Below are positions 17,358 through 24,865 of a DNA stretch of 64,000 bases, one piece after another. Position 1 is the stretch's first letter, and the number at the start of each line of letters is the position of its first letter. The stretch spans positions 2,643,501-2,707,500 of the forward strand of contig NZ_JAOVZR010000001.1 in the NCBI RefSeq assembly GCF_026619415.1. The letters run 5' to 3'. The position numbers and the translations under genes are program-made. The notes below the pieces were generated by a model. It made no database searches. It saw only the letters and a program-made list of their open reading frames with translations, and was not told the origin of the DNA. This stretch comes from Hoeflea algicola. Lineage in GTDB: Bacteria > Pseudomonadota > Alphaproteobacteria > Rhizobiales > Rhizobiaceae.

Positions 17358-18721
17358 ATTCCGCCTCCACTCAGCCTCTCGGTTTGCCTGCAAAGATCAT
17401 CGGTCTGGTGGTCGGGATCATCCTCACCGTTATCGGGGTCATCTTCGGCTTCATGCAGGGCACCTCGGTGCAAATCATCATCCTCTCGGCGATTGCAACT
17501 TTGGCAGCCTTTGTCTGGGGCTGGCGTTATGTGCTGGGCCAATTCATCGAAGCGCAACCGGAAAACGCGGAAGGCCCCAGCGAAATTCGGCGGGTCTGGC
17601 TGCAATTCCGTCCGGCACTGATCGGGCTGGTTGCGATCCTGCTGCTGTTCCTTGTGTTGTCGCTGACGATTGAAAATTTCTTCAATGTCTGGAATGTCAT
17701 CTCGCTGCTGATCCTGCTCAGCATTATTGTCATCACCCGGACACTGGGGCGTCAATTCCAGGAAAACCGCTCTGCCTTCATCGGCATCATGGTGCTTTCA
17801 GGATTGTTCTCGATTGGCGCGATGAACATTGATGGCTTTGCCTCGACGATGAACATCAAGTCGATGCTGTTGTTCGCGGCGTTTTTGGGCATAGCCTCGG
17901 TCGGGCAGACGCTGGTGGCGCTCCTGGGCGGGCTCGACCTTTCGATCCCCTTTATCATCGGCGCGGCCAATGTCGGACTGCTCTATCTCATCAGCCTCGG
18001 GGTTCCGCCGTGGCTTGCAGTGATCATCGTGCTCGCCATTGGCGTCTTGCTCGGGGTGATCAATGGTCTTCTGAGTTACCGGCTGCAAGGACAGGCGTTG
18101 ATCGTCACCTTGGGCACCGGCTTTGCCATTTCGGGTGGCGTGCAGATACTGACCTCGATCGGCACTGCTTATGGCGGCAATGTCTTCGGCACGGTACCTG
18201 GATGGCTGTCGAATCTGGCGGCAATGAACGGCGAGACGTTCGGAATTCCGCTGCCGCCGGTGATTGTAATCTGGGTGGGGATCATCGTGATCCTGACCAT
18301 CGGCATGCGCTATTCGGTCTACGGCCGTTATCTCTACGCGCTCGGCGTCAATCGGACATCTGCCAAGCGGGTGATGATCTCGGAGTTGAAGTACTGGGTC
18401 ATGATGTATGCGATTTCCGGCTTCTTCGCAGCACTTACCGGTGGGCTTCTGCTGGGATGGAGCGGTGGCGGGTTCATCGGAGTGGGAGACCAGTATCTTT
18501 TCCTCACGCTGGCGGCTGTCGTGGTCGGAGGCACATCGCTGCTTGGCGGCCAGGGAGGTTACGGCTTCACCGTGATTGGCGTGCTGGTTCTGCAGGTCCT
18601 GTCTTCGTTTCTCATCGGCATCGGTCTCGATTTCGAATGGCAGCAATTCATTTTCGGGCTGCTGATCCTCCCGATGGTCGCGCTTTACGCCCGCTCACCG
18701 CACATCAGGACGCAGATATGA
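17354..18721 (+). CDS. Ribose-type ABC importer permease 2, with N-terminal extension
   Basis: 455 residues, overlapping permease 1 by 4 bases. The first 150 or so residues carry three or four extra hydrophobic segments (for example IIGLVVGIILTVIGVIFGF and LIGLVAILLLFLVLSLTI). The canonical core follows: GIASVGQTLVALLGGLDLSIPFIIGAANVG and VVVGGTSLLGGQGGYGFTVIG. Permease 1 has its extension at the C-terminus and permease 2 at the N-terminus, so the pair may form one extra membrane module. Confidence 0.88.
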   Translation: MNSASTQPLGLPAKIIGLVVGIILTVIGVIFGFMQGTSVQIIILSAIATLAAFVWGWRYVLGQFIEAQPENAEGPSEIRRVWLQFRPALIGLVAILLLFLVLSLTIENFFNVWNVISLLILLSIIVITRTLGRQFQENRSAFIGIMVLSGLFSIGAMNIDGFASTMNIKSMLLFAAFLGIASVGQTLVALLGGLDLSIPFIIGAANVGLLYLISLGVPPWLAVIIVLAIGVLLGVINGLLSYRLQGQALIVTLGTGFAISGGVQILTSIGTAYGGNVFGTVPGWLSNLAAMNGETFGIPLPPVIVIWVGIIVILTIGMRYSVYGRYLYALGVNRTSAKRVMISELKYWVMMYAISGFFAALTGGLLLGWSGGGFIGVGDQYLFLTLAAVVVGGTSLLGGQGGYGFTVIGVLVLQVLSSFLIGIGLDFEWQQFIFGLLILPMVALYARSPHIRTQI

Positions 18722-18771
18722 GGACGCCTGGGCAATGACACACAAGATACTACTCGTAGGGAGAGCCTAAA

Positions 18772-19473
18772 ATGGCAGTGTTCGAGACTACAGATCTGAC
18801 CGCCGCGAGCTATTCAGTAGCCCTTTACGGGTTGGCGGCGACGTCGGTGCTGTTGCTGCTGGGAACGGCCTGGGTGGGGCGTGGCTGGAAGATCGCCGTG
18901 TCCTTGTGTGCGGTAGCGGCCCTGATTGGCGTTGGCGCCCTGCATGAGGCCCGCACGGCCTGGGCAACGGCTGGCAATGTGCCGATTGTCTATCACTATG
19001 TCGGCTGGACTATCTCCATGCCTCTCCAGATTCTGGCACTCTATTTCATGGCCAGCCAGGCCGGAAGGCTCAGCGTCGGCTTGTTCTGGCGACTGGTGGT
19101 TGTATCGGTGCTGATGGTGTTCGTGCGCTATCTCGGCGAGGCCGGTTTTATGCACGCCACACTCGCCTTCCTTATCGGCCTGGTGTTCTGGCTCTACATT
19201 CTGGGTGAACTGTTCTTCGGTCAGATGGACGAAATCATTCGCGGATCCCTGCGCGAGCCGATGCAACGCGGCTATTTCTGGCTGCGGCTGATCGTAACGG
19301 TCGGCTGGGCCATCTACCCGCTGGGCAATTTCATCACGTCCTTCGGCGGCTATGTCGATGATGGCGCCCTGAGTGTTGCCTATAATCTGGCCGATTTCCT
19401 CAATCGCATGGCCTTCGGCCTCGCCATTCTGGCCACCGCAGTCCTCGACAGCGAAAGGCCCGACGATGCCTGA
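18772..19473 (+). CDS. Proteorhodopsin homologue lacking the retinal-binding lysine
   Basis: 233 residues, seven hydrophobic helices, no signal peptide. Helix G reads YNLADFLNRMAFGL and aligns with the proteorhodopsin YNLADFVNK segment: counterion Asp208 is kept, but the Schiff-base Lys is Arg212 (codon CGC at 19405-19407). Helix F keeps the pocket residues Trp179, Tyr182 and Pro183 (GWAIYPLGN). Helix C reads YHYVGWTISMPLQIL: Trp79 and Pro84 are kept, the pump Arg94 position is His75, the proton acceptor Asp97 is Gly78, and the donor Glu108 position is Ala89. Helix D-E (RYLGEAGFM) is strongly proteorhodopsin-like. It cannot form the retinal Schiff base or pump protons in the usual way. Lysine-less type-1 opsins are a reported class of unknown function. 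Located 50 bases after permease 2 and 57 before the flotillin gene. The fold assignment is firm; the role is unknown. Confidence 0.88.
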   Translation: MAVFETTDLTAASYSVALYGLAATSVLLLLGTAWVGRGWKIAVSLCAVAALIGVGALHEARTAWATAGNVPIVYHYVGWTISMPLQILALYFMASQAGRLSVGLFWRLVVVSVLMVFVRYLGEAGFMHATLAFLIGLVFWLYILGELFFGQMDEIIRGSLREPMQRGYFWLRLIVTVGWAIYPLGNFITSFGGYVDDGALSVAYNLADFLNRMAFGLAILATAVLDSERPDDA

Positions 19474-19530
19474 TTTCATTTGCGCCTTACGCAAGCCCGC
19501 CAATCTGACGAATAGTGAAGGAACACTCCA

Positions 19531-21216
19531 ATGATGGGTGCAGATATCATCGCCATTATTATCCTTGCTGCGATTGTTATCGCCGTATGCGCATATCTGC
19601 TGCATTGGCTGTACCGTCGTTCGACCAAGGATGTCTCGTTTGTCAGAACCGGTTTTGGCGGCGAGAAAGTGGTCATGGGCGGCGGCGCCATGGTGTTGCC
19701 GATCCTGCACGACCTGACCGAAGTCAACATGAACACGCTGCGGCTGGAAGTTACCCGGGCGCGGGAAAAATCTCTGATCACCAAGGACCGCATGCGGGTT
19801 GAGCTGACCGTGGAATTCTATGTCCGTGTTGCCCCCAACAACGAGGCGGTGGCGACCGCTGCGCGATCGCTCGGCAACCGCACCATGAAGGCCGAGCAAC
19901 TCAAGGACCTGATCCAGGGCCGGTTCGTCGATGCCATGGGTGGTGCTGCGGCCAAGATGACGCTGGAGCACATCCACGAGCACCGCCAGGAATTCGTCAA
20001 AGAGGTCAAGAAAGAGGTGGCCGAAAGCCTCGAGCTTGATGGTCTCGAACTGGAATCGGTCTCGCTGACGTCGCTCGACCAGACCGACATCAAGCTGTTT
20101 GATCCTTCCAACACCTTCGATGCCGAGGGCCTGACGATCCTGACCGAACAGATCGAGAGCCGCAAGAAGAAGCGCAACGACATCGAGAAAGACACCCAGA
20201 TAGCCATGCGCACCAAGAACCTCGAGGCCGAAAAGCGATCGCTCGAGATTCAGCGCGATACCGAATATGCCCGCCTCGACCACGAAGCCGAAGTTGCCAT
20301 CCAGCGGGCGCAGCGCCGTTCCGAGATTGCCACCGAAACAGCCGGCCGCGAACGCGAGATCGAGGCAATCAAGCTCAAAGAGCGTGAATCCGTCGAGCGC
20401 ACGCGGATCGATATGGAGCGCGAGATCGAGCGGCTTGAAATCAAGCGCCGGGAAACGCTCGAACTGGAGGAACAGGCGCGCGAAATTGCTGTCTCCGTCA
20501 AGTCGAAGGAGCGCTCGGAAGCACAGACCGGTGCAGAAACCGCGCGTGCACAGATGGTCGAAGCGCAAGAACGGGTCCAGACCATTCGCGACACCGAAAT
20601 TGCCAACCGTCAGAAGGTGGTCGAATTGATCGAAGCCTCAAAGGCTGCGGAATCCGAGGCAACCAGGATCAAGATCCTTGCCGAGGCCGACAAGATCGCA
20701 TCCAAGGATCGCGCCGATGCCGACCGTATCGCCGTCTCCGCACTGGAAGAACGCTACCGCGTGGAAGCTGCCGGCAAGGAGAAACTCAATGCTGCAGAAA
20801 ACATGCGCTCGGACGCCAGCAGGAAGAGCGGCTTGCACAAGGCGTTGGTGGAAAGCCTGCCGGCCATCATCCGCGAGAGCGTCAAGCCTATGGAGAAGAT
20901 CGAAGGCATCAAGATCCTCCATGTCGATGGCCTTCCCGGCCTGTCGGGCAACATGAGCCATGGCGGCGACGGACCCGGGCCGGACGGGGCGGGTCCGCGC
21001 GACGGAAACCTTGCCGAGCAGGTGGTTTCTTCGGCCCTGCGCTACCGTTCACAGGCGCCCTTCGTCGATCAGCTGCTGGGCGAAATCGGGATGAGCGGAG
21101 ATTCAATCCACCGCTCACACACACTGCAGGATCTGTCCAAGGTGGTCTATTCCGAGCCCAATGCCCCGGAGGCAGAACCAAAAGCCAAGTCCGGCAAACG
21201 TCCAGCCGATAAGTAA
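19531..21216 (+). CDS. Flotillin-like SPFH/band-7 protein
   Basis: 561 residues. One membrane anchor (IIAIIILAAIVIAVCAYLLHWL) at residues 5-27 is followed by the SPFH domain (about 35-200: VRTGFGGEKVVMGGGAMVLPIL, VELTVEFYVRVAPNN, LESVSLTSLDQTDIKLF). A long charged coiled coil runs from about 210 to 440, with the flotillin-type repeats of Glu, Ala, Lys and Arg (AEKRSLEIQRDTEYARLD and similar). The C-terminus is glycine-rich and then short helical. Bacterial flotillins organise membrane microdomains and scaffold membrane complexes. Position between the rhodopsin-like protein and a symporter suggests it scaffolds them; that is inference. Confidence 0.9.
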   Translation: MMGADIIAIIILAAIVIAVCAYLLHWLYRRSTKDVSFVRTGFGGEKVVMGGGAMVLPILHDLTEVNMNTLRLEVTRAREKSLITKDRMRVELTVEFYVRVAPNNEAVATAARSLGNRTMKAEQLKDLIQGRFVDAMGGAAAKMTLEHIHEHRQEFVKEVKKEVAESLELDGLELESVSLTSLDQTDIKLFDPSNTFDAEGLTILTEQIESRKKKRNDIEKDTQIAMRTKNLEAEKRSLEIQRDTEYARLDHEAEVAIQRAQRRSEIATETAGREREIEAIKLKERESVERTRIDMEREIERLEIKRRETLELEEQAREIAVSVKSKERSEAQTGAETARAQMVEAQERVQTIRDTEIANRQKVVELIEASKAAESEATRIKILAEADKIASKDRADADRIAVSALEERYRVEAAGKEKLNAAENMRSDASRKSGLHKALVESLPAIIRESVKPMEKIEGIKILHVDGLPGLSGNMSHGGDGPGPDGAGPRDGNLAEQVVSSALRYRSQAPFVDQLLGEIGMSGDSIHRSHTLQDLSKVVYSEPNAPEAEPKAKSGKRPADK

Positions 21217-21225
21217 ACCGCATTT

Positions 21226-21247
21226 CCCGGGGGCCTGTGCTCCCGGG
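21226..21247 (+). terminator. Intercistronic hairpin after the flotillin gene
   Basis: Nine-base-pair stem including one G-U pair (CCCGGGGGC with GCTCCCGGG), 4-base loop, no T-run. Probably an mRNA-stabilising or attenuating structure between the flotillin gene and the following membrane-protein pair. Confidence 0.45.
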
Positions 21248-21272
21248 TGCCCGCCTCACCGGAGAGTCCGCC

Positions 21273-21698
21273 ATGTCGGCCAAGCCGAACACAGAACGCG
21301 ATCTGCTCGTCTTTTCAATCTGGGCGGTGCTTGGATTTGGCGGGCTCGCATTTCTGCTTGAGGGCTTCAAGCGGAATTCCTACCTCATTACTCTTTTGGG
21401 AACAGCATTCATCGTGGCTGGCTTTGTCGCTCATATCATCGTCAATGGTTTGTATCAGCAGGGGTTCAGGTCCGGTGAAACTGCGCTCGGGATCGGTCTG
21501 TTCGGAGTCCTGACATTCACATTTATTGCCGGCGTGTTCTCTGGTGGGATGTCGATGGTCGACTACTATTCCGGCTTGACCCTTTTCGCCGTGCTTGTGG
21601 TGGGCTTCATCGCCTATTTGTCGACGCGTCACGGACTTCGCGGCGCTTTCTCACGTTTCCACGTCAAGACTTCGGTCAGCGGAGATGGCAGTCGATGA
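21273..21698 (+). CDS. Small four-helix membrane protein, unknown function
   Basis: 141 residues from MSAKPNTERDLLVFSIWAVLGFG; GGAGAG just upstream supports ATG 21273 over a longer upstream reading. Four hydrophobic segments (about 10-28, 35-55, 70-90, 98-118) and a basic cytoplasmic tail. Its stop overlaps the SSS symporter start (ATGA), so the two are translationally coupled and it is probably an accessory subunit of that carrier. I do not recognise a named family. Confidence 0.75.
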   Translation: MSAKPNTERDLLVFSIWAVLGFGGLAFLLEGFKRNSYLITLLGTAFIVAGFVAHIIVNGLYQQGFRSGETALGIGLFGVLTFTFIAGVFSGGMSMVDYYSGLTLFAVLVVGFIAYLSTRHGLRGAFSRFHVKTSVSGDGSR

Positions 21699-23644
21699 CT
21701 GATGCCGGAAACATGATCTGGCTGCCGCTGTTCGCTCTGTTCTACGTCGCGGTGATGTTGTTCTGGACACGCGTCGCCGCGCTAGAGAACCGTAATTACG
21801 AGACTTATTTCTCCGCCGGCCATACGCTCTCCCCGTGGATCTCAGCCATCATACTTGCGGGCGCCAGCCTGTCCGGCTGGTTTCTGCTCGGCGGAAGCAC
21901 CGAGATTTCGGTTCGCGGCTTTACACAGCCCGGCATCTTGCAAGGCGGGATCCTGTTGGCCTTGCCCGGTGTTCTGTTCTTCAAGCGCATGTGGTTTATC
22001 GGTCAGCGTTTGCGGCTCTCGTCACAGACCGAGTTGTTCCGCAGCTATTTCGACAGCGACTTCCTGGTGGTGGTTTCGACTGCAGTTGCGGTCTTGTTTG
22101 CTGTTGGTTTCGCCGGATTGCAGTTGCGCGCCCTGTCGGAAATCATCGCCGCACTGAGCGGCGGCATGATATCGCAATTGATCGCCGGGTTGTTTCTGGG
22201 CGCCGTGCTGTTTGCCTATGTCGGCATCGGCGGCATGCGCGCTGTCGGGTATTTTGGCGTCATTCAAACCGTGCTAGCCTTGACCGGCGTGGTGGGATTG
22301 GCAGGGTTCGTGCTGATCAGCACCGGTGGATTTACTCATCTAAATGATGGGCTGCAGGCGCTGGCTGAGGGGCCGGACGGCGCCGGGCTGTTCATGGTGT
22401 CCGGCGTGATCCAGTTTTCTGCGGGTCTCGGGCGCGGCGCGGTCTCCGGACATGCAGAAACAGCGTTGACCAGCTTCGGCTTGGCGCTGGCCTTCATGGG
22501 CTTTCAGGCCAGTCCGCTCACCGCTAAAATCGTTATGTCGACCCGCAATGCAAACGGCTTCGCTGCCGGCCAGACCTGGGTGATGGCCGGTGTAGTGGGC
22601 GGCATCATCGTTTTTGGAATAGCTATCATCGGCGCTGCCGGCCTTGTCGATGCGAATATGTCGCTGGGTGGCATGCTGGCGCAGTTGCAGACTGATTCAC
22701 CCTGGTTCATGGCCTGGCTGTTTCTCGGCGCCATCGCCGGCGTGCAACTGCTTGCCGGCCTGGGGTTGCTGACCGCAGGTGAAAGCCTCGTGCGTCATGT
22801 GTACAAGCCCTATTTCCACAGTGGGCTTTCGCGCATGGCGACGGTCAATCTGACCCGAATTGTAATCGGTCTGTTGACGCTGTTGTCAGTGCTGATGCAG
22901 TCACTGGCACCGGTGACCTTGTCCGCACTTGCCGCGTTGGCCTTGCCGCTGTCGTTTCAGCTCTGGACCCCATTGCTGGGCATAACATGGCTACGCTGGA
23001 TCACCCGGTCAGCAGCAGCCACTGGGGTAGGTTTCGGCATCGCCGGCGTGCTGCTTACTGAACCGCTGGGCTATCAGGTCCTGTCATTTTTGGGGTTGGA
23101 ATTGCCCTGGGGGCGCTGGCCCTGGACGATCCACTCAGCGGCCTGGGGCATGGCCGCCAACCTCACCGCTGTGCTCATTATTTCGGCCATCACCAATCGA
23201 AATGCCTTTGGTGAAGAGGCGCAGGAGGCGCGGCGTTTTGTGGCCAGCACCTTGCGTATCGGGTCGCGCGCAAGGGCACTCGGTGCGGTAGCATGGTCGG
23301 TCGTTCTGGCCTGGCTTTTCCTTGCGGTCGGGCCCGGGTTGGTATTCAGTAATTCCGCTTTCGGCGCAATTGATGCGTCGGGTGGAGAGTGGGCGGTGGG
23401 CATGCCGTCGATCTGGGCCTGGGCGCTTTTGTTCTGGGCCTTGGGTGTTGGGATAGTCTGGTTCCTGTCTTACAAAATGGAAATGGCCAGTCCCCATATG
23501 CTGGAAATTGCGGCTTACGAGCCGAGGAGAAAACTCAAACGCGACCAGTCTTCGATCGAACGCGAAAGACTGCGCAAACTGATCGTGACCGGCGCGCTGG
23601 CCTTCGTTCTGATTGTCCTTGTCGCATTCAGCTTCGGCGGCTGA
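21695..23644 (+). CDS. Sodium:solute symporter (SSS) family protein
   Basis: 649 residues with about 13-14 membrane helices. The start (LPLFALFYVAVMLFWTRVAALENRNYETYFSAGHTLSPWISAIILAGASLSGWFLLGG) is the SSS pattern, in which the YFSAGR-like loop and helix 1 form part of the sodium and substrate site. Longer than PutP-like carriers (about 500), with an extended C-terminal region ending in a cytoplasmic charged stretch (YEPRRKLKRDQSSIERERLRK) and one last helix. Coupled to the preceding small membrane protein. The solute is unknown; a short organic acid or hydroxy acid would fit the dehydrogenases downstream. Confidence 0.85.
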   Translation: MTDAGNMIWLPLFALFYVAVMLFWTRVAALENRNYETYFSAGHTLSPWISAIILAGASLSGWFLLGGSTEISVRGFTQPGILQGGILLALPGVLFFKRMWFIGQRLRLSSQTELFRSYFDSDFLVVVSTAVAVLFAVGFAGLQLRALSEIIAALSGGMISQLIAGLFLGAVLFAYVGIGGMRAVGYFGVIQTVLALTGVVGLAGFVLISTGGFTHLNDGLQALAEGPDGAGLFMVSGVIQFSAGLGRGAVSGHAETALTSFGLALAFMGFQASPLTAKIVMSTRNANGFAAGQTWVMAGVVGGIIVFGIAIIGAAGLVDANMSLGGMLAQLQTDSPWFMAWLFLGAIAGVQLLAGLGLLTAGESLVRHVYKPYFHSGLSRMATVNLTRIVIGLLTLLSVLMQSLAPVTLSALAALALPLSFQLWTPLLGITWLRWITRSAAATGVGFGIAGVLLTEPLGYQVLSFLGLELPWGRWPWTIHSAAWGMAANLTAVLIISAITNRNAFGEEAQEARRFVASTLRIGSRARALGAVAWSVVLAWLFLAVGPGLVFSNSAFGAIDASGGEWAVGMPSIWAWALLFWALGVGIVWFLSYKMEMASPHMLEIAAYEPRRKLKRDQSSIERERLRKLIVTGALAFVLIVLVAFSFGG

Positions 23645-23675
23645 ACAACCTATTGCCGAGAACAGGGAGAGTACC

Positions 23676-24833
23676 GTGACGCCTTTCATCTTCAACACCT
23701 CAAAAAGCATCCAGTTCGGGGCAGGCCAATTGGGCAGGCTTGGTGAGCTTGCGAAAGCCCAGATGGGCGCACGGGTGATGCTGATCACCGATCCCGGCAT
23801 GATGCGAACGGGGATTGTTGAAAAGGCGCTGGCGGTGCTTGAGGCGGCCGACATTGCCGTCGAGATGTATTCCGATGTGCAGGCGGATCCACCCGAGGCG
23901 GTCATCCTTGCAGCCGTCGAGCAAGCCAGAGGCGCTTCCGTCGACGGCATCATCGGACTTGGCGGCGGCTCGTCGATGGATGTGGCCAAGCTGGTATCGG
24001 TACTGGTGTTGGGCAAGGAAACGCTCAAATCGATGTACGGCGTCGGCAACGTCAAGGGGCCGCGGTTGCCGTTGATCCTGGTGCCGACAACGGCGGGCAC
24101 CGGTTCGGAAGTCACGCCGATTTCCATCGTCACCACCGGCACCAACGAAAAGATGGGCGTGGTCTCTCCGGTGATACTGCCGGATGTGGCCCTGCTCGAT
24201 CCGGAACTGACGCTCGGGCTGCCGCCCCACATCACCGCCGCAACCGGAATCGATGCGATGGTGCACGCCATCGAATCCTATGCTTCGGCCAGCGCCAACA
24301 ATAATCCATTGTCGCGAATGCTGGCAACCCAGGCACTCACCCTGATGGGCCGTTCCGTGCTCAAGGCCGTGCATGAGGGCCATGACATCGCCGCCCGATC
24401 AGACATGCTGCTCGGATCGATGCTGGCAGGCCAGGCCTTTGCCAATTCACCGGTGGCAGCAGTCCACGCTCTGGCCTATCCGCTGGGCGGGCATTTCCAC
24501 ATTCCGCATGGTCTATCCAACGCGCTGGTGCTGCCGCATGTCTTGCGCTTCAACACTGCCACAGCGCCTCAGCCCTATGCGGAGATGGCGCCCTACGCAT
24601 TTCCCGAACTGGCGAGATACGAAGGCCAGGAGCGCGCTGCTGCGTTCTGTGACCGGCTGGCGGAACTGTCGGCTGCTTGCGGTTTGCAACAAACCCTCAG
24701 CGCCATGAACATCCCGAAGGATTTCCTGCCGCGCCTTGCCTCGGATGCCATGAACCAGACCCGGCTCCTGGTCAACAATCCGCGCGAAGTCAGCGAAGCG
24801 GATGCACTGGCGATCTACAGCGCCGCCTACTGA
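23676..24833 (+). CDS. Iron-containing alcohol dehydrogenase (4-hydroxybutyrate dehydrogenase-like)
   Basis: 385 residues from a GTG start (TPFIFNTSKSIQFGAGQLG) preceded by AGGGAGAG; the ATG-free longer reading enters the symporter gene. Rossmann part: GLGGGSSMDVAKLVSVL near residue 95 and PTTAGTGSEVTPISIV near 138. The metal-binding C-terminal part has DAMVHAIESYAS (about 197), ANSPVAAVHALAYPLGGHFHIPHGLSNALVLPHVL (about 254-290). NAD(P)-dependent oxidation of a primary alcohol. Corresponds in position and family to BlcB (AttL) of the butyrolactone pathway, oxidising 4-hydroxybutyrate to succinate semialdehyde; substrate inferred from context. Confidence 0.87.
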   Translation: MTPFIFNTSKSIQFGAGQLGRLGELAKAQMGARVMLITDPGMMRTGIVEKALAVLEAADIAVEMYSDVQADPPEAVILAAVEQARGASVDGIIGLGGGSSMDVAKLVSVLVLGKETLKSMYGVGNVKGPRLPLILVPTTAGTGSEVTPISIVTTGTNEKMGVVSPVILPDVALLDPELTLGLPPHITAATGIDAMVHAIESYASASANNNPLSRMLATQALTLMGRSVLKAVHEGHDIAARSDMLLGSMLAGQAFANSPVAAVHALAYPLGGHFHIPHGLSNALVLPHVLRFNTATAPQPYAEMAPYAFPELARYEGQERAAAFCDRLAELSAACGLQQTLSAMNIPKDFLPRLASDAMNQTRLLVNNPREVSEADALAIYSAAY

Positions 24834-24865
24834 TAATTGAGCTCCCAGAGCTGAGAGGAACCACC

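Noticed and set aside
18772..19473. Functional light-driven proton pump
   Set aside because: The Schiff-base lysine, proton acceptor and donor are all absent.
18814..20568. 584-codon open frame antisense to the rhodopsin-like and flotillin genes
   Set aside because: Mirror of a real coding region in GC-rich DNA; no domain pattern and no ribosome site.
23135..24271. 378-codon minus-strand open frame over the symporter/ADH junction
   Set aside because: Antisense shadow; the plus strand has two recognised enzymes with start sites.
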